Of a stretch of DNA of 64,000 bases, positions 29,168 through 39,944 are shown piece after piece (the stretch's first letter is position 1; every line of letters starts with the position of its first letter). Source of the DNA: Aureimonas sp. AU4 (lineage in GTDB: Bacteria > Pseudomonadota > Alphaproteobacteria > Rhizobiales > Rhizobiaceae); the NCBI RefSeq assembly GCF_001463765.1, contig NZ_BBWK01000048.1, forward strand, positions 42,760 through 106,759, in the 5' to 3' direction. Position numbers and translations under genes: made by a program. The notes beneath the pieces were generated by a model. The model ran no database searches. It had not been told where the DNA came from and worked only from the letters and a program-made list of their open reading frames with translations.

Positions 29168-29835
29168 GCTCGATGACCGATACGACGGCCGGCCCTGCCG
29201 TTCTGGAGCTTCCCAGGAACCATGACGCGCTGATCGTCCTCGACGTGGACGAGGTGGTCCTGCACTTCATTGCGCCGTTCCAGGATCTCCTGGCGAGTTT
29301 CGGCGCGAGGCTGCATTTCGACAGCTTCAAGATGACGGGCAACGTACGCTCCCAGTCCACCGGCGCGGCGCTGACGGGGCATGAGCTCGACCGCTCGACC
29401 GAGCAGCTGTTTCGCGAGCAAGAGGCGCGACAAACGCTGGTCGAGGGCGCACAGGCGGCGATCGAGCGGCTGGGTACACGTTGCGACGTCGTGTTTCTGA
29501 CGGCGATGCCACCTCATCACTACGAACCGCGCCGGCGCCTCCTCGACCGCGAGGGTCTGGCGCACCGGCCGATGATCGCCACACAGCGCTCGAAGGGCGC
29601 GTTGATCGCCGAGATGAGGCAGCGCTGGAGCGGGCCGATCGCCTTCGTCGACGACCTTCCGTCCAACCTCGAAGGCGTGCGCCGATCGGTTCCCGACGTC
29701 CATCTCCTCCACCTTATGGCGGACCAGAATTTCCGTCCGCACCTGCCGCCGCTGCCCGCCGGTACGTTCGAGGCGACCGATTGGGTCGAGGCTGAAAACA
29801 TCCTGCGGAACCTCGTAGCACCGCAGGACGCCTGA
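29164..29835 (+). CDS. HAD-superfamily hydrolase-like protein
   Basis: A 223-residue protein with the four haloacid dehalogenase motifs: I, LIVLDVDEVVLHF (nucleophile and acid aspartates); II, VVFLTAMPP (threonine); III, the lysine of RSKGALI; IV, IAFVDDLPSN. This suggests a cytoplasmic phosphatase; the substrate is unknown. The start is TTG at 29164 (TTGA overlap with the DUF3572 stop, AAGGA eight bases upstream); an ATG at 29173 is the alternative. Confidence 0.75.
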   Translation: MSSMTDTTAGPAVLELPRNHDALIVLDVDEVVLHFIAPFQDLLASFGARLHFDSFKMTGNVRSQSTGAALTGHELDRSTEQLFREQEARQTLVEGAQAAIERLGTRCDVVFLTAMPPHHYEPRRRLLDREGLAHRPMIATQRSKGALIAEMRQRWSGPIAFVDDLPSNLEGVRRSVPDVHLLHLMADQNFRPHLPPLPAGTFEATDWVEAENILRNLVAPQDA

Positions 29836-29866
29836 AGACCGACTGAGCGGGCGTCTGGCGCTCATG

Positions 29867-29890
29867 TGAAAAGGTATATATTCCTTTTCA
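29867..29890. promoter_or_regulatory. AT-rich inverted repeat upstream of dinB
   Basis: TGAAAAGG, eight bases (TATATATT) and CCTTTTCA form a perfect 8-bp inverted repeat 31 bases before dinB. It contains a possible -10 (TATATT). AT-rich DNA stands out in this genome, so an operator for dinB is plausible. It is not a LexA box of the alphaproteobacterial GTTC-N7-GTTC type. Confidence 0.45.
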
Positions 29891-29921
29891 TATCGCCGTC
29901 CAAACGATTCCGGTCTCGGCC

Positions 29922-31259
29922 ATGCCTTTGGCAACATTGTCCTTCTGCCGCGACTGTCTCGCTTCGGCTGCCACGCGACGGTGCGCGGTCTGTGGCAGCC
30001 CGCGCGTCGTTTCGCATCCTGAGCTTCGCGAGCTGACCATCGCACATCTCGATTGCGACGCGTTCTATGCGGCGGTCGAGAAGCGCGACCGCCCCGAGCT
30101 CGTGGACCTTCCCGTGATCGTTGGAGGTGGCACCCGCGGCGTCGTCACGACCGCCTGCTACATCGCGCGCATCAAAGGCGTGCGCTCGGCCATGCCGATG
30201 TTCCAGGCGCTCAAGCTCTGCCCCGAGGCGGTCGTAGTGCGGCCCGACATGGCGAAATACGCAAGCGTCGGTCGTGCCGTGCGCGAGCGGATGCGTGCGG
30301 TCACGCCGCTGGTCGAACCGCTGTCCATCGACGAGGCCTTTCTGGACCTCACCGGCACCGAACGAGCGCATGGGTGTTCGGCCGCCGAAACGCTGGCGCG
30401 TCTGGCAAATAAGGTCGAGCGCGAACTCGGCATCTCGCTGTCGGTGGGCCTGTCGCACAACAAGTTCCTGGCCAAGGTCGCAAGCGACCTGCAGAAGCCG
30501 CGCGGCTTCTCAGTGATCGGTCGGGCGGAAACGAAGAGCTTCCTTGCCGACAAGCCGATCTCAATCATCTGGGGGATCGGCGAGGTCACGGTGCGTCGGC
30601 TGGAGGCCGATCGGCTGCGCACGATCGGTCAGTTGCAGGAGATGGACGAGGCGGCTCTCGCGCGCCGCTACGGCGCGATGGGGCAGCGTCTTTGGCGTCT
30701 CGCGCGTGGCATCGACGCCCGGGCGGTCTCGCCGCGCGGCGAGGCCAAGAGCATATCGGCCGAGACGACCTTTTCGACAGACCTCGCCCAGGTGCGGGAG
30801 CTTCTGCCGATCTTGCGACGGCTTGCGGAAAAGGTGGCTTTGCGTCTGAAGGCGACGGACCTCTCGGCCACGGCCATCGTCCTCAAACTGAAGTCTTCGG
30901 ACTTCCGCCTGCGCACGCGCAATCGCACCCTCACCGATCCGACACGCCTGGCCGACCGGATCTTCGAGGCGGGACGCGATCTTCTCATACGGGAACTCGA
31001 CGGAGAAACGCGCTTTCGCCTGATCGGCATCGGCTGCAGCGAGTTCGCCGAAGCTTCGCGCGCCGATCCGGTCGACCTTCTAAACGAGGGCGGCGCGCGG
31101 CGCGCCGTTGCCGAAAATGCCCTCTTCGATCTGCGGCACCGCTTCGGCGATGGGGCGATCGAGATGGGCCTTACCTTTCGCTCGGCCGCAGAGCGAGACG
31201 CCGATGTGCGGCGCCGCGCTGCGAGGCCGGCCGTTATCCGGCCAGCCGACCGGCGCTAG
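29922..31259 (+). CDS. dinB: DNA polymerase IV (Y-family) with N-terminal cysteine motif
   Basis: A 445-residue translesion polymerase. Catalytic acids are in [13 protein letters not shown] and [12 protein letters not shown]; the little-finger domain follows. Ahead of the polymerase core is a 40-residue extension with C9-x2-C12 and C21-x2-C24, a likely zinc finger (rhizobial DinB proteins often have this). The C-terminus is long and arginine-rich and shows no clear clamp-binding motif. It converges on dnaE: both genes end in TAG and share the palindrome CTAG at 31256-31259. Confidence 0.94.
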   Translation: MPLATLSFCRDCLASAATRRCAVCGSPRVVSHPELRELTIAHLDCDAFYAAVEKRDRPELVDLPVIVGGGTRGVVTTACYIARIKGVRSAMPMFQALKLCPEAVVVRPDMAKYASVGRAVRERMRAVTPLVEPLSIDEAFLDLTGTERAHGCSAAETLARLANKVERELGISLSVGLSHNKFLAKVASDLQKPRGFSVIGRAETKSFLADKPISIIWGIGEVTVRRLEADRLRTIGQLQEMDEAALARRYGAMGQRLWRLARGIDARAVSPRGEAKSISAETTFSTDLAQVRELLPILRRLAEKVALRLKATDLSATAIVLKLKSSDFRLRTRNRTLTDPTRLADRIFEAGRDLLIRELDGETRFRLIGIGCSEFAEASRADPVDLLNEGGARRAVAENALFDLRHRFGDGAIEMGLTFRSAAERDADVRRRAARPAVIRPADRR

Positions 31260-34200
31260 ACGAGCTCGACATCCACGACACCGGGCGCGGCGCGGATCGC
31301 GCTCGCCATCTGGGGTGAAACGCGGAACCTGCCCGGAAGCGCGATCTCCACCTCTCCCTCGTCCCGGATGAGGATCAGCGAAACCTCGCTCTCGCCCCCA
31401 TCGCGAAGCTGAGAGCGCACGCGCTCGAAGGGCTTGGCATCGCGCAGGAAGATGCGCAGGCCGCGCTGCATGCGCTCGGCCTCGGCCTCCAGCGACTGGA
31501 CGCCGGCCGCTCGCAGCGAGATACCCTCCGGGCGATCTTCCGCCGCCACCGTCACGATCACCGAGGCGCCCGGCTCCAGCATGTCGCGGAAGGCAACGAG
31601 GGTCTCAGTGAAGAGGACGACCTCATACTGGCCCGTAGGATCGGAAAGCTGGACGATGCCGATCTTGCCGCCGGTCCGCGTCTTGCGCTCCTGGCGCGAC
31701 GTGACCGTCCCGGCAAGGCGTCCGGCAGACTGACCCTTGCGCACACCGGCCACGACGTCAGCGTAAGTCTGGACCTTCATACGCTTGAGCGTCGCCCCAT
31801 ACTCGTCGAGAGGATGGGCCGACAGGTAGAAACCGATCGTCTGGAACTCGCGCAGGAGCTTCTCGGCCGTAGTCCACCCGTCCACCACGGCAAGGCGCAG
31901 TGGTTCGGGCTCGGATCCGCCTCCAAACATGTCGTGCTGGCCGGAGGTGCGCCCGCCCGCAGCGAGCGCCGCGTAGGCCGCGAGCTTGTCGAGGTTACCG
32001 ACGAGGCGCGACCGGTCATGGCCGAAGCAGTCGAGCGCACCGGCCGAAATCAGGTGCTCCAGCGTGCGCTTGTTGACGATCTTCGGATCGATGCGAGCGC
32101 AGAAGTCCTCGAGGCTCTTGAAAAGGCCGCCTGCCACGCGCTGCTCGACGATATGGTCGACGGCCTGCTGGCCGACGCCCTTGATGGCGGCCAGCGCGTA
32201 GAGGATCTTGCCGTTCTCGACCTCGAAGGCGCGGTACGAGACGTTGACGGATGGGGGCACGACCTCGATACCGAGCCGCTTGGCATCGAGGCGAAAGTCG
32301 TTGAGCTTGTCGGTATTGCCCATGTCGAGGGTCATCGACCCCGCCAGGAACTCCACCGGGTAGTTCGCCTTGAGATAGGCCGTCTGATACGAGACCAGCG
32401 CGTAAGCGGCCGCGTGGCTCTTGTTGAAGCCGTAGTCGGCGAACTTGGCGAGCAGGTCGAAGATCGTGTTCGCCTGCGCCTTCTTGATGCCGCCGCGCTC
32501 GCAGCCCTCCACGAAGCGCACGCGCTGCACATCCATCTCGGCGCGGATCTTCTTGCCCATGGCGCGGCGAAGGAGGTCAGCCTCGCCGAGCGTGTAGCCC
32601 GACAGGACCTGGGCGATCTGCATCACCTGTTCCTGGTAGACGATCACGCCCTGCGTCTCGCGCAGGATGGGCTCGATCTTCTCGTGGATGATCTCGACCT
32701 CTTCCTCGCCATGCTTGCGCGCGTTGTAGACCGGGATGTTCTCCATCGGTCCCGGGCGGTAGAGCGCGACGAGGGCGATGATGTCCTCGAAGCAATCCGG
32801 GCGCATGCCGATCAGCGCCTTGCGCATGCCGACCGATTCCACCTGGAACACGCCGACGGTCTCGCCGCGCGTGAGAAGCTCGTAGGTCGGCTTGTCGTCG
32901 AGCGGCAGCGCGCCGAGGTCGATCTCGACACCGCGACGCGCGATGAGGTCGACCGCGGTCTTCAGCGTGGTCAGCGTCTTCAGACCCAGGAAGTCGAACT
33001 TCACCAGTCCCGCCTGCTCGACCCATTTCATGTTGAACTGGGTGACCGGCATGTCGGAGCGCGGATCGCGATACATCGGGACGAGCCGCGAGAGCGGGCG
33101 ATCACCGATCACGATGCCGGCGGCATGCGTCGAGGCGTGCCGATAAAGGCCCTCCAGCTTCAGCGAGATCGTCAGGAGGCGATCCACGACCTCCTCCTTC
33201 TCGCGGGCTTCCTGCAGGCGCGGCTCGCCCTCGAGCGCCTGCGCCAGCGTTACCGGATTGGCCGGGTTGGCCGGCACCATCTTGCAGAGCTTGTCGACAT
33301 GGCCGTAGCTCATCTCGAGCACGCGGCCGACGTCGCGCAGAACGGCGCGCGCCTGCATCGAGCCGAAGGTGATGATCTGGGCCACCTGCTCGCGCCCGTA
33401 CTTCTTCTGGACGTAGCGGATCACCTCCTCGCGCCGGTCCTGGCAGAAGTCGATGTCGAAGTCCGGCATCGAGACACGGTCGGGGTTGAGGAAGCGCTCG
33501 AACAGGAGAGCGAAGCGCAGGGGATCGAGATCCGTAACGGTCAGCGAGTAGGCGACAAGCGAACCCGCGCCCGAACCACGCCCCGGCCCGACCGGGATGC
33601 CGTTGGCCTTCGCCCACTTGATAAAGTCCGACACGATCAGAAAGTAGCCGGGAAACTTCATCCGCTCGATGACGGATAGCTCGAACTCCAGGCGTTCCCG
33701 GTAGATCTCGGCCGTCTGACCGGGGGCCGGTCCATGCGCGGCGAGGCGCCGCTCCAGACCCTCTTCCGCCTGACGACGAAGTTCGGCGGCCTCCGCGCGC
33801 TCGGCTTCCTCGGCAACGGCGTCGGCGCCCGCGAAGCGCGGCAAGATGGGCTTGCGGGTGCGCACGCGCGTCGAGCAGCGCCGTGCGATCTCGATCGTGT
33901 TCTCCAGCGCCTCCGGCAGGTCGGCGAAGAGCTCCGCCATCGCGTCCTGCGACTTGAGGCAATGGTCGCGCGTCAGGCGGCGGCGGTCCTCGTGGCTGAC
34001 GAGGCGGTTCGCCGCGACGGCGATCAGCGCGTCATGCGCATCGAAGTCCTCGTCGCAGAAGAAGAAGGGCTCGTTCGTCGCGACGATCGGGAGTTCCAGC
34101 TCGTAGGCGAGCGAAAGGGTCTCGAACTCGGTGCGGCGGCCCCGGTTCTCGTGTCGCTGCAGCTCGACATAGCAGCGGTCGCCGAACAGCGCCTTCAGCC

Positions 34201-34870
34201 GCTTGAGGCGCGAGCGCGCCAAGCCGCCCTGCCCGACCGCGATCGCGGTGCCGATGGGTCCGAGCGGACCGCCGGTCAGGACGATGACGCCCTCGGCTCG
34301 CCCGTCCAGCCAGTCGGCAAGGATATGGGGCCTCTGGTTGCCGTCGTGCGCGAGATAGGAGAGCGACACGAGTTCAACGAGATTCTCGTAGCCCTTGTCG
34401 GTCGCCGCGATGAAGACGAGCGGCGCACCCGGCCCGAATCCCGAGCGGTCGCGCGGGTTGACCTCGACGTCGCGGAAATCGACCTCGAGCTGGCAACCGA
34501 TGATGGGTTGAATGCCGCTCTTGGCGGCCTTCTCGGAGAATTCGAGCGCGCCGAACAGATTGTTCGTGTCCGCGATGCCGATCGCCGGCACGCCCTCGCT
34601 CTTGGCGAACTTGACGATCTGCTCGACGCGCAACGCGCCTTCCAGCAGCGAAAAGGCGCTGTGCACCCGCAGGTGGATGAACTTGAGTTCCGGGGCAGGA
34701 CCCGTTGGAGCGTCGGCCACGACGAAATCCTCGCTTTCGTCCCAGGCATCGTCGATGCCGGGATGAAGCCGTGGGCTTTCCTCGTCATCGCCAGGCAGCG
34801 AATCGAGGTCCGTCCCTTCGGCGGAAGATTCCGCAGTGTTCCAATCCACGGTCAGGAGTCCATCCTGCAA
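31256..34870 (-). CDS. dnaE: DNA polymerase III alpha subunit
   Basis: The 1204-residue replicative polymerase. It has a PHP domain ([19 protein letters not shown]), the polymerase catalytic acids in [20 protein letters not shown], the palm/fingers segments [13 protein letters not shown] and [17 protein letters not shown], a helix-hairpin-helix and an OB-fold near the end. The first 58 residues before the PHP domain are acidic and absent from E. coli DnaE, so a later start is possible. Converges on dinB. Confidence 0.95.
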   Translation of the reverse strand: MQDGLLTVDWNTAESSAEGTDLDSLPGDDEESPRLHPGIDDAWDESEDFVVADAPTGPAPELKFIHLRVHSAFSLLEGALRVEQIVKFAKSEGVPAIGIADTNNLFGALEFSEKAAKSGIQPIIGCQLEVDFRDVEVNPRDRSGFGPGAPLVFIAATDKGYENLVELVSLSYLAHDGNQRPHILADWLDGRAEGVIVLTGGPLGPIGTAIAVGQGGLARSRLKRLKALFGDRCYVELQRHENRGRRTEFETLSLAYELELPIVATNEPFFFCDEDFDAHDALIAVAANRLVSHEDRRRLTRDHCLKSQDAMAELFADLPEALENTIEIARRCSTRVRTRKPILPRFAGADAVAEEAERAEAAELRRQAEEGLERRLAAHGPAPGQTAEIYRERLEFELSVIERMKFPGYFLIVSDFIKWAKANGIPVGPGRGSGAGSLVAYSLTVTDLDPLRFALLFERFLNPDRVSMPDFDIDFCQDRREEVIRYVQKKYGREQVAQIITFGSMQARAVLRDVGRVLEMSYGHVDKLCKMVPANPANPVTLAQALEGEPRLQEAREKEEVVDRLLTISLKLEGLYRHASTHAAGIVIGDRPLSRLVPMYRDPRSDMPVTQFNMKWVEQAGLVKFDFLGLKTLTTLKTAVDLIARRGVEIDLGALPLDDKPTYELLTRGETVGVFQVESVGMRKALIGMRPDCFEDIIALVALYRPGPMENIPVYNARKHGEEEVEIIHEKIEPILRETQGVIVYQEQVMQIAQVLSGYTLGEADLLRRAMGKKIRAEMDVQRVRFVEGCERGGIKKAQANTIFDLLAKFADYGFNKSHAAAYALVSYQTAYLKANYPVEFLAGSMTLDMGNTDKLNDFRLDAKRLGIEVVPPSVNVSYRAFEVENGKILYALAAIKGVGQQAVDHIVEQRVAGGLFKSLEDFCARIDPKIVNKRTLEHLISAGALDCFGHDRSRLVGNLDKLAAYAALAAGGRTSGQHDMFGGGSEPEPLRLAVVDGWTTAEKLLREFQTIGFYLSAHPLDEYGATLKRMKVQTYADVVAGVRKGQSAGRLAGTVTSRQERKTRTGGKIGIVQLSDPTGQYEVVLFTETLVAFRDMLEPGASVIVTVAAEDRPEGISLRAAGVQSLEAEAERMQRGLRIFLRDAKPFERVRSQLRDGGESEVSLILIRDEGEVEIALPGRFRVSPQMASAIRAAPGVVDVELV

Positions 34871-34922
34871 TCTTGTGATGGCGGGGCCGGCGGCCCGTCA
34901 TCCACGCTTATTTGGGAGCGGC

Positions 34923-35006
34923 TCACATCATGTGAGCCAACATCGCGGTCGCTGCGATGAAGAGCGTGATCGCGCTCAAGGACGCCAGTTCACGTATGAC
35001 AGCCAT
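34923..35006 (-). CDS. Candidate 27-residue membrane micro-protein
   Basis: ATG at 35006 is preceded by GAGGAG at a 7-base spacing, one of the best ribosome sites in the window. The product is MAVIRELASLSAITLFIAAT followed by AMLAHMM: a charged N-terminus and one transmembrane helix. The stop lies inside an inverted repeat (34920-34938). I recognise no family; the size and SD suggest a real small protein, but conservation could not be tested. Confidence 0.5.
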   Translation of the reverse strand: MAVIRELASLSAITLFIAATAMLAHMM

Positions 35007-35168
35007 CGGTCTGCTCCTCGGTTCTTATGTTCCCTTTTTGTTCAAATTGAAGCCGAAGGTCAATTGAAAATGGTACGTAAAGTGAACAAAGGGGGTACGG
35101 AGCTGCCGCGTGGTCATCGGTCCAAACGCAAGTCGCCATGGACAGCGTCGACGAATCGCCGTAAACAA

Positions 35169-35180
35169 TTATCGCGATAA
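35169..35180. promoter_or_regulatory. 12-bp palindrome upstream of ohr
   Basis: TTATCGCGATAA is a perfect palindrome 60 bases before the ohr start codon, in an AT-rich stretch. It may be the operator of the peroxide-sensing repressor that usually controls ohr (OhrR), though it does not resemble the OhrR sites I know. Confidence 0.35.
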
Positions 35181-35240
35181 AAATCGCTCGGTGAAGGATA
35201 TGTGCGGCCGGACGTCCGGTTGCGCGCACAGGAGACCGTC

Positions 35241-35669
35241 ATGCCCGTCAACGTCATCTACAAGACCAGCGCGACAGCCACCGGCGGCGGACGCAACGGC
35301 CACGCTCGTTCCGACGATGGGTCGGTCGATGTGGATCTGGTGGTGCCGAAGGAAATGGGCGGCCCGGGCGGCAATGGCGCCAACCCGGAGAAGCTGTTCG
35401 CAGCCGGTTATTCGGCCTGCTTCCTCGGCGCCCTGCGCGGCATCGCGCCCAAGGTCGGCGTCAAGGTTCCCGACGGCACGACCGTCCAGGCCGAGGTGGG
35501 CTTCGGACCGCGGTCCGAGGGTGGCTATGGCATCACGGCCGATCTGACGATCAACCTGCCGGGTCTCGACCGGGCGGAGGCGGAGAAACTCGTGGCGGCC
35601 GCCCACGAGATTTGCCCCTACTCGAATGCCACGCGCAACAACCTTGATGTCGGCCTGACCATCGTCTGA
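35241..35669 (+). CDS. ohr: Organic hydroperoxide resistance protein (Ohr/OsmC family)
   Basis: A 142-residue thiol peroxidase that reduces organic hydroperoxides. The two redox cysteines are in AGYSACFLGALRG and HEICPYSNATRNNLDV; the NGANPEKLFAAGY motif is typical of Ohr rather than OsmC. AGGAG lies 7 bases before the ATG; the upstream in-frame start is unsupported. No ohrR gene is adjacent. It converges on the beta-lactamase gene, with two bases between the stop codons. Confidence 0.92.
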   Translation: MPVNVIYKTSATATGGGRNGHARSDDGSVDVDLVVPKEMGGPGGNGANPEKLFAAGYSACFLGALRGIAPKVGVKVPDGTTVQAEVGFGPRSEGGYGITADLTINLPGLDRAEAEKLVAAAHEICPYSNATRNNLDVGLTIV

Positions 35670-35671
35670 CG

Positions 35672-36547
35672 CTAGCGCGCGAGCTCGCTCGCCAGCGCTT
35701 TCCCGATCGCCGCGATGGTCTCGTTGCGGCGATCGACGCTTGCGTCCGTTTCGGTTATGTAGACGCTGGCCACCACGGGCTTTCGATCGATCGGCCAGAT
35801 CACGGCGATGTCGCCCATCGTCCCGTGGGCGCCGCCGCCCGTCCGGTCCCCCACGCGCCACGATGGAGGCAGACCGGCACGCAGCTTCGCGTCTCCAGTC
35901 GTGTTGGCAACCATCCATCCCTCCAGCATCAGGCGCGTCGTCGGCTGAAGCGCATCGCCGACGATGAGCTTCTCCAAGGTGCGCGTCATCGCCTCGGGTG
36001 TGGTGGTATCGCGCGGATCGCCAGGCGTCGCCTCGTTGAGGTCCGTCTCCCGGCGGTCGAGGCGCGTCGTACCGTCGCCGATGGACCGCGCAAAGCGCGT
36101 CACAGCCTCGGGTCCGCCGAGCCTGTCGATGAGGATATTGGCGGCCGTGTTGTCGCTCATGGTCAGTGCCGCCTGCAGCACTTCGGCCAAGATCATCGTG
36201 TTTTCGCCCACCCGCTTCTCGGTGACCGGCGAGTAGGTCACGACGTCGCCAGGAGCGATCGAGACGCGCCTCGTCAGATCGTCTTCACGCCGCTCGACGC
36301 GCTTGAGCGTGGCGGCACCCGCCAACACCTTGAACGTCGAACACATCGGAAATCGCTCGTCGGAGCGATGGCGCCACCAGACATCCTCATGCGTGTCGTG
36401 GATCGCGACGCCAAGGCGGGCGCCTATCGCCTTTTCCTCGCGGCCGATCACGTCTTCGAGCCGATCCGCGGCGCGCACGCGCCCTGTGACCATGAGGGCG
36501 AGGCAGCCTGCCAGGGTCGCGAAGCGGCGGCGGTCGAGGATCAGCAT
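35672..36547 (-). CDS. bla: Class A beta-lactamase with RTG triad and Tat signal
   Basis: A 291-residue serine beta-lactamase. The signal peptide carries a twin-arginine motif (DRRRFATLAG), indicating export by Tat. Active-site elements: STFK (Ser70, Lys73 by literal count), SDN at 131, ETDLN at 167-171 (the Glu166 deacylation motif), and RTG at 235-237 in place of the usual KTG/KSG. Arg at that place is typical of carbenicillinases of the CARB/PSE/RTG kind. The residue before the serine is Cys, as in some carbapenemases, but the partner Cys238 is absent. It follows lolD by 54 bases. The start MLILDRR was chosen because it begins the signal peptide; a longer frame exists. Confidence 0.9.
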   Translation of the reverse strand: MLILDRRRFATLAGCLALMVTGRVRAADRLEDVIGREEKAIGARLGVAIHDTHEDVWWRHRSDERFPMCSTFKVLAGAATLKRVERREDDLTRRVSIAPGDVVTYSPVTEKRVGENTMILAEVLQAALTMSDNTAANILIDRLGGPEAVTRFARSIGDGTTRLDRRETDLNEATPGDPRDTTTPEAMTRTLEKLIVGDALQPTTRLMLEGWMVANTTGDAKLRAGLPPSWRVGDRTGGGAHGTMGDIAVIWPIDRKPVVASVYITETDASVDRRNETIAAIGKALASELAR

Positions 36548-36601
36548 GTCATGTATTCCGGGAATGATTCGGTAGGTCCGGCGTTCGGCCGGATCCAAGA
36601 C

Positions 36602-37315
36602 CTAATCCAGAACGTGGTCCACGATGTGACCGCCTCGCAGCGTCACCGCCCGGTCCATGCGACGGGCGAGGTCATGGTTATGGGTCGCGATCAAGGCCGC
36701 GACACCTGCCTGACGGACGAGAGCCGTCAGGGCATCGAAGACATAGGTTGAGGTCACCGGGTCGAGATTGCCGGTCGGCTCGTCGGCCAGAAGGACGTAG
36801 GGGTTGTTCGCGACCGCCCGGGCGATCGCCACGCGCTGCTGCTCGCCGCCCGAAAGCTCGGCCGGCCGGTGGCTCGTCCGCGCGCCGAGGCGCATGTAGT
36901 CGAGAAGCTCCCTCGCCCGCTCTGCCGCGACCGCGCGCGACAGCCCCCTGATCATCTGCGGCAGCATCACGTTCTCGAGCGCCGAGAACTCCGGCAGGAG
37001 GTGATGGAACTGGTAGACGAAACCGATCGTCCCGCGACGCATCTGCGTGCGCGCCGCATCGTCCATCTGGCCGCAAGAGACGCCGTTGACGATCACGTCG
37101 CCGCCGTCCGGTCGCTCGAGGAGGCCGGCGATATGGAGCAGCGTCGACTTGCCCGCGCCGGACGGCGCGACAAGCGCAACCATCTCGCCGGCGCGCAGAA
37201 CCATGTCCGCACCGTCAAGAATCGTGAGCGCCGTCTCGCCCTGATGGAAGCGGCGCTCGACGCGGTCGAGCCGCAGGGCAGGCGGATGGTCGGTCATGGG
37301 AGGCGACAGGCTCAT
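36602..37315 (-). CDS. lolD: Lipoprotein-releasing ABC transporter ATPase LolD
   Basis: A 237-residue ATPase that powers release of lipoproteins from the inner membrane to LolA. Walker [13 protein letters not shown] (Ala replaces the usual Gly before Pro), the Q-loop [19 protein letters not shown], signature [14 protein letters not shown], Walker [13 protein letters not shown] and the H-loop [11 protein letters not shown]. The ATG at 37315 overlaps the lolC stop; a second ATG at 37297 (MTDHPP) is an alternative start. Confidence 0.95.
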   Translation of the reverse strand: MSLSPPMTDHPPALRLDRVERRFHQGETALTILDGADMVLRAGEMVALVAPSGAGKSTLLHIAGLLERPDGGDVIVNGVSCGQMDDAARTQMRRGTIGFVYQFHHLLPEFSALENVMLPQMIRGLSRAVAAERARELLDYMRLGARTSHRPAELSGGEQQRVAIARAVANNPYVLLADEPTGNLDPVTSTYVFDALTALVRQAGVAALIATHNHDLARRMDRAVTLRGGHIVDHVLD

Positions 37316-38622
37316 TCGTAACGCAGCGCTTCGACCGGATCGAGCTTCGAGGCACGCCAGGAAGGGAAGACGGTCGCCAGGAACGACAGCCCCACCGCCA
37401 TCAGCACCACGGTCGCCACCTCGCTCGGATCGATCTCGGCCGGCAGGCGGCTCAGGAAGTAGAATTCCGGGTTGAAGAGCGTCGTCCCCGATACCCAGGA
37501 AAAGAACTGGCGCAGATTCTCGATGTTGAGGCAGAACAGCGTGCCCAGCACGAAGCCCGCAATCGTTCCGGCGACGCCGATCGAGGCGCCCGTGATCAGG
37601 AAGACGCGCATGATGGAGCCGCTCGTCGCCCCCATCGTGCGCATGATGGCGATGTCGCGCCCCTTGTCCTTCACCAGCATGAAGAGACCCGAGATGATGT
37701 TGAGCGCGGCCACCAGCACGATCAGCGTCAGGATGATGAACATGACGTTGCGCTCGACCTCGAGCGCGGAGAAGAAGCTCTGGTTCTGGGTCTGCCACGT
37801 GACCGTGTAGGCCGGCCGTCCCGCCGCCTGCTCGATCGCGCCCTGAAGCGCCATGACCTGATCGGGGTCGTTCACGAAGATCTCGATCGACTGGGCCTGG
37901 TTCTCCGCGTTGAAAAAGAGCTGCGCCTCGCCGAGCGGCATGTAGACATAGGCGGCGTCGTATTCCGACAGCCCGATCTCGTAGATCGCGACGATCGGAT
38001 AGGCCTTCACGCGTGGTGTCGTGCCGAGCGGCGTGACGTCGCCGTCCGGCGATACGAGCGTGATCGTATCGCCCAATCGAAGGCCGAGGTTGTCGGCGAG
38101 ACGCTGGCCGATGGCGACGCCCTGGCTCGTATCGAAGTTGTCGATCGTGCCCTGACGGACATTGCTCGAGATGGGCGCGAGCTTGGCGAGGTCGGCGCCG
38201 CGCACGCCTTTCACCAGCGCACCGGTGCTTGCCCCGTTCGCACCGCTCGCCAGAACCTGCCCCTGCACGAGCGGCATGGTGAAGGCGACGCCGGGCACGG
38301 TCTCGACCTTCGCCGCGACGTCCTCGAAGTCGGTCAGCGGCCGGTCCATGGGCTGCAGGATCACGTGGCCGTTGACGCCGAGGATGCGTGTCAGGAGCTC
38401 GGCGCGAAAGCCGTTCATCACCGACATGACGATGATGAGGGCCGCAACGCCAAGCATGATGCCGACGAAGGAGAAGCCGGCGATCACGGACACCCCGGCA
38501 TCGCGGCGGCGCGATCGCAGGTAGCGGCCGGCGATCATCCACTCGAAGCGCGAGAACGGGCGGGTCCCGCCCGTGGCGCGCGCCGGCACGCCGTCGACGC
38601 CCGTGTCCGCTGCGGCGGTCAT
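37312..38622 (-). CDS. lolC: Lipoprotein-releasing ABC transporter permease LolC/E
   Basis: A 436-residue inner-membrane protein of the FtsX/MacB class. One N-terminal transmembrane helix follows [14 protein letters not shown], then a large periplasmic domain (about residues 60-270) and three C-terminal helices, ending [15 protein letters not shown]. Alphaproteobacteria usually have one such protein acting as a homodimer with LolD, in place of LolC plus LolE. Overlaps proS upstream and lolD downstream by four bases each. Confidence 0.95.
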   Translation of the reverse strand: MTAAADTGVDGVPARATGGTRPFSRFEWMIAGRYLRSRRRDAGVSVIAGFSFVGIMLGVAALIIVMSVMNGFRAELLTRILGVNGHVILQPMDRPLTDFEDVAAKVETVPGVAFTMPLVQGQVLASGANGASTGALVKGVRGADLAKLAPISSNVRQGTIDNFDTSQGVAIGQRLADNLGLRLGDTITLVSPDGDVTPLGTTPRVKAYPIVAIYEIGLSEYDAAYVYMPLGEAQLFFNAENQAQSIEIFVNDPDQVMALQGAIEQAAGRPAYTVTWQTQNQSFFSALEVERNVMFIILTLIVLVAALNIISGLFMLVKDKGRDIAIMRTMGATSGSIMRVFLITGASIGVAGTIAGFVLGTLFCLNIENLRQFFSWVSGTTLFNPEFYFLSRLPAEIDPSEVATVVLMAVGLSFLATVFPSWRASKLDPVEALRYE

Positions 38623-39944
38623 GCGGCGAGGAGCCTGCGGACCACGTCGTCGACAGGCAGCGTCTGGCGCTCGCCGGTCGCGCGGTCCTTGATCTCGGCC
38701 TCGCCGCTCTTGGCGCCGCGCGGACCGATGATCACCTGTGTCGGCAGGCCGATCAGGTCCATGGTCGCGAACTTCGCACCGGCGCGCGTGTCCTCGTCGT
38801 CGTAGAGCGTGTCGAGACCGGCGGCCTCGAGCTCGGCGTAGAGCCGCTCGCAGACGGCGTCGCAGTCGGCGTCGCCCGGCTTCATGTTGACGAGGCCGAC
38901 ACGGAAGGGCGCGATGGAGGCCGGCCAGCGTATGCCGTTCTCGTCGTGGCTCGCCTCGATGATCGCGGCGATCAGGCGGCTCGGACCGATGCCGTAGGAG
39001 CCCATGAAGACCGGCGTCTCACGACCGTCGGGACCTGTGACGGCGGCGCCCATCGGCTCGGAGTATTTCGTACCGAAATGGAAGATGTGGCCGACCTCGA
39101 TGCCGCGCGCCGCTACCCGATCACCTTCCGGAATGGCGGCAAAGGCCGCAGCGTCATGCATCTCCTCGGTCGCCGCATAGGGCGTCGTCCAGGCGCGCAC
39201 GATGTCGGCGAGCCCGGTACCATCGCGGAAGTCGACGCCCTCGCCGGGCACCGTCATGTCCAGGAAGTCGCGGTGGCAGAAGACCTCGCTCTCGCCGGTC
39301 GAGGCGAGGATGATGAACTCGTGGCTGAGCTCGCCGCCGATCGGCCCCGTATCGGCCCGCATCGGGATGGCCTTCAGGCCGAGCCGCGCGAAGGTTCTGA
39401 GGTAGGCGACGAACATCCGGTCGTAGGCGACCTTGGCCGACTCGTAGTCGAGGTCGAAGGAATAGGCGTCCTTCATCAGGAACTCGCGCGAGCGCATCAC
39501 GCCGAAGCGCGGCCGCACCTCGTCCCGGAACTTCCATTGGATGTGGTAGAGGTTGAGCGGCAGGTCCTTGTAGGAGCGCACATAGGACCGGAAGATATCG
39601 GTGATCATCTCCTCGTTGGTCGGCCCGAACAGAAGGTCGCGCTCGTGCCGGTCCTGGATGCGCAGCATCTCCTTGCCGTAGTCGTCGTAGCGACCCGACT
39701 CGCGCCAGAGATCGGCCGACTGGATGGTCGGCATCATCATCTCGATGGCTCCGGAGCGGTTCTGCTCCTCGCGGATGACGTCGCAGACCTTGTCGAGAAC
39801 CCGCTTGCCCAGCGGAAGCCAGGCGTAGATACCGGCCGCCTGCTGCCGGATCATGCCCGCGCGCAGCATGAGGCGATGCGAGACGATCTCGGCCTCCTTC
39901 GGCGTCTCCTTGAGGATGGGCAGGAAGTAGCGGGACAGACGCAT
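38619..39944 (-). CDS. proS: Prolyl-tRNA synthetase (short, alphaproteobacterial type)
   Basis: A 441-residue class II synthetase. Motifs: [78 protein letters not shown] and [16 protein letters not shown], then the anticodon-binding domain. It lacks the roughly 180-residue editing insertion of E. coli ProS, so it cannot clear Ala-tRNA(Pro) itself. First gene of proS-lolC-lolD. The start at 39944 matches the family; a longer frame is not supported. Confidence 0.96.
   Translation of the reverse strand: MRLSRYFLPILKETPKEAEIVSHRLMLRAGMIRQQAAGIYAWLPLGKRVLDKVCDVIREEQNRSGAIEMMMPTIQSADLWRESGRYDDYGKEMLRIQDRHERDLLFGPTNEEMITDIFRSYVRSYKDLPLNLYHIQWKFRDEVRPRFGVMRSREFLMKDAYSFDLDYESAKVAYDRMFVAYLRTFARLGLKAIPMRADTGPIGGELSHEFIILASTGESEVFCHRDFLDMTVPGEGVDFRDGTGLADIVRAWTTPYAATEEMHDAAAFAAIPEGDRVAARGIEVGHIFHFGTKYSEPMGAAVTGPDGRETPVFMGSYGIGPSRLIAAIIEASHDENGIRWPASIAPFRVGLVNMKPGDADCDAVCERLYAELEAAGLDTLYDDEDTRAGAKFATMDLIGLPTQVIIGPRGAKSGEAEIKDRATGERQTLPVDDVVRRLLAA

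Noticed and set aside
34920..34938. GGCTCACA-TCA-TGTGAGCC as an intrinsic terminator
   Set aside because: No T-tract follows on either strand, so it was kept only as an inverted repeat.
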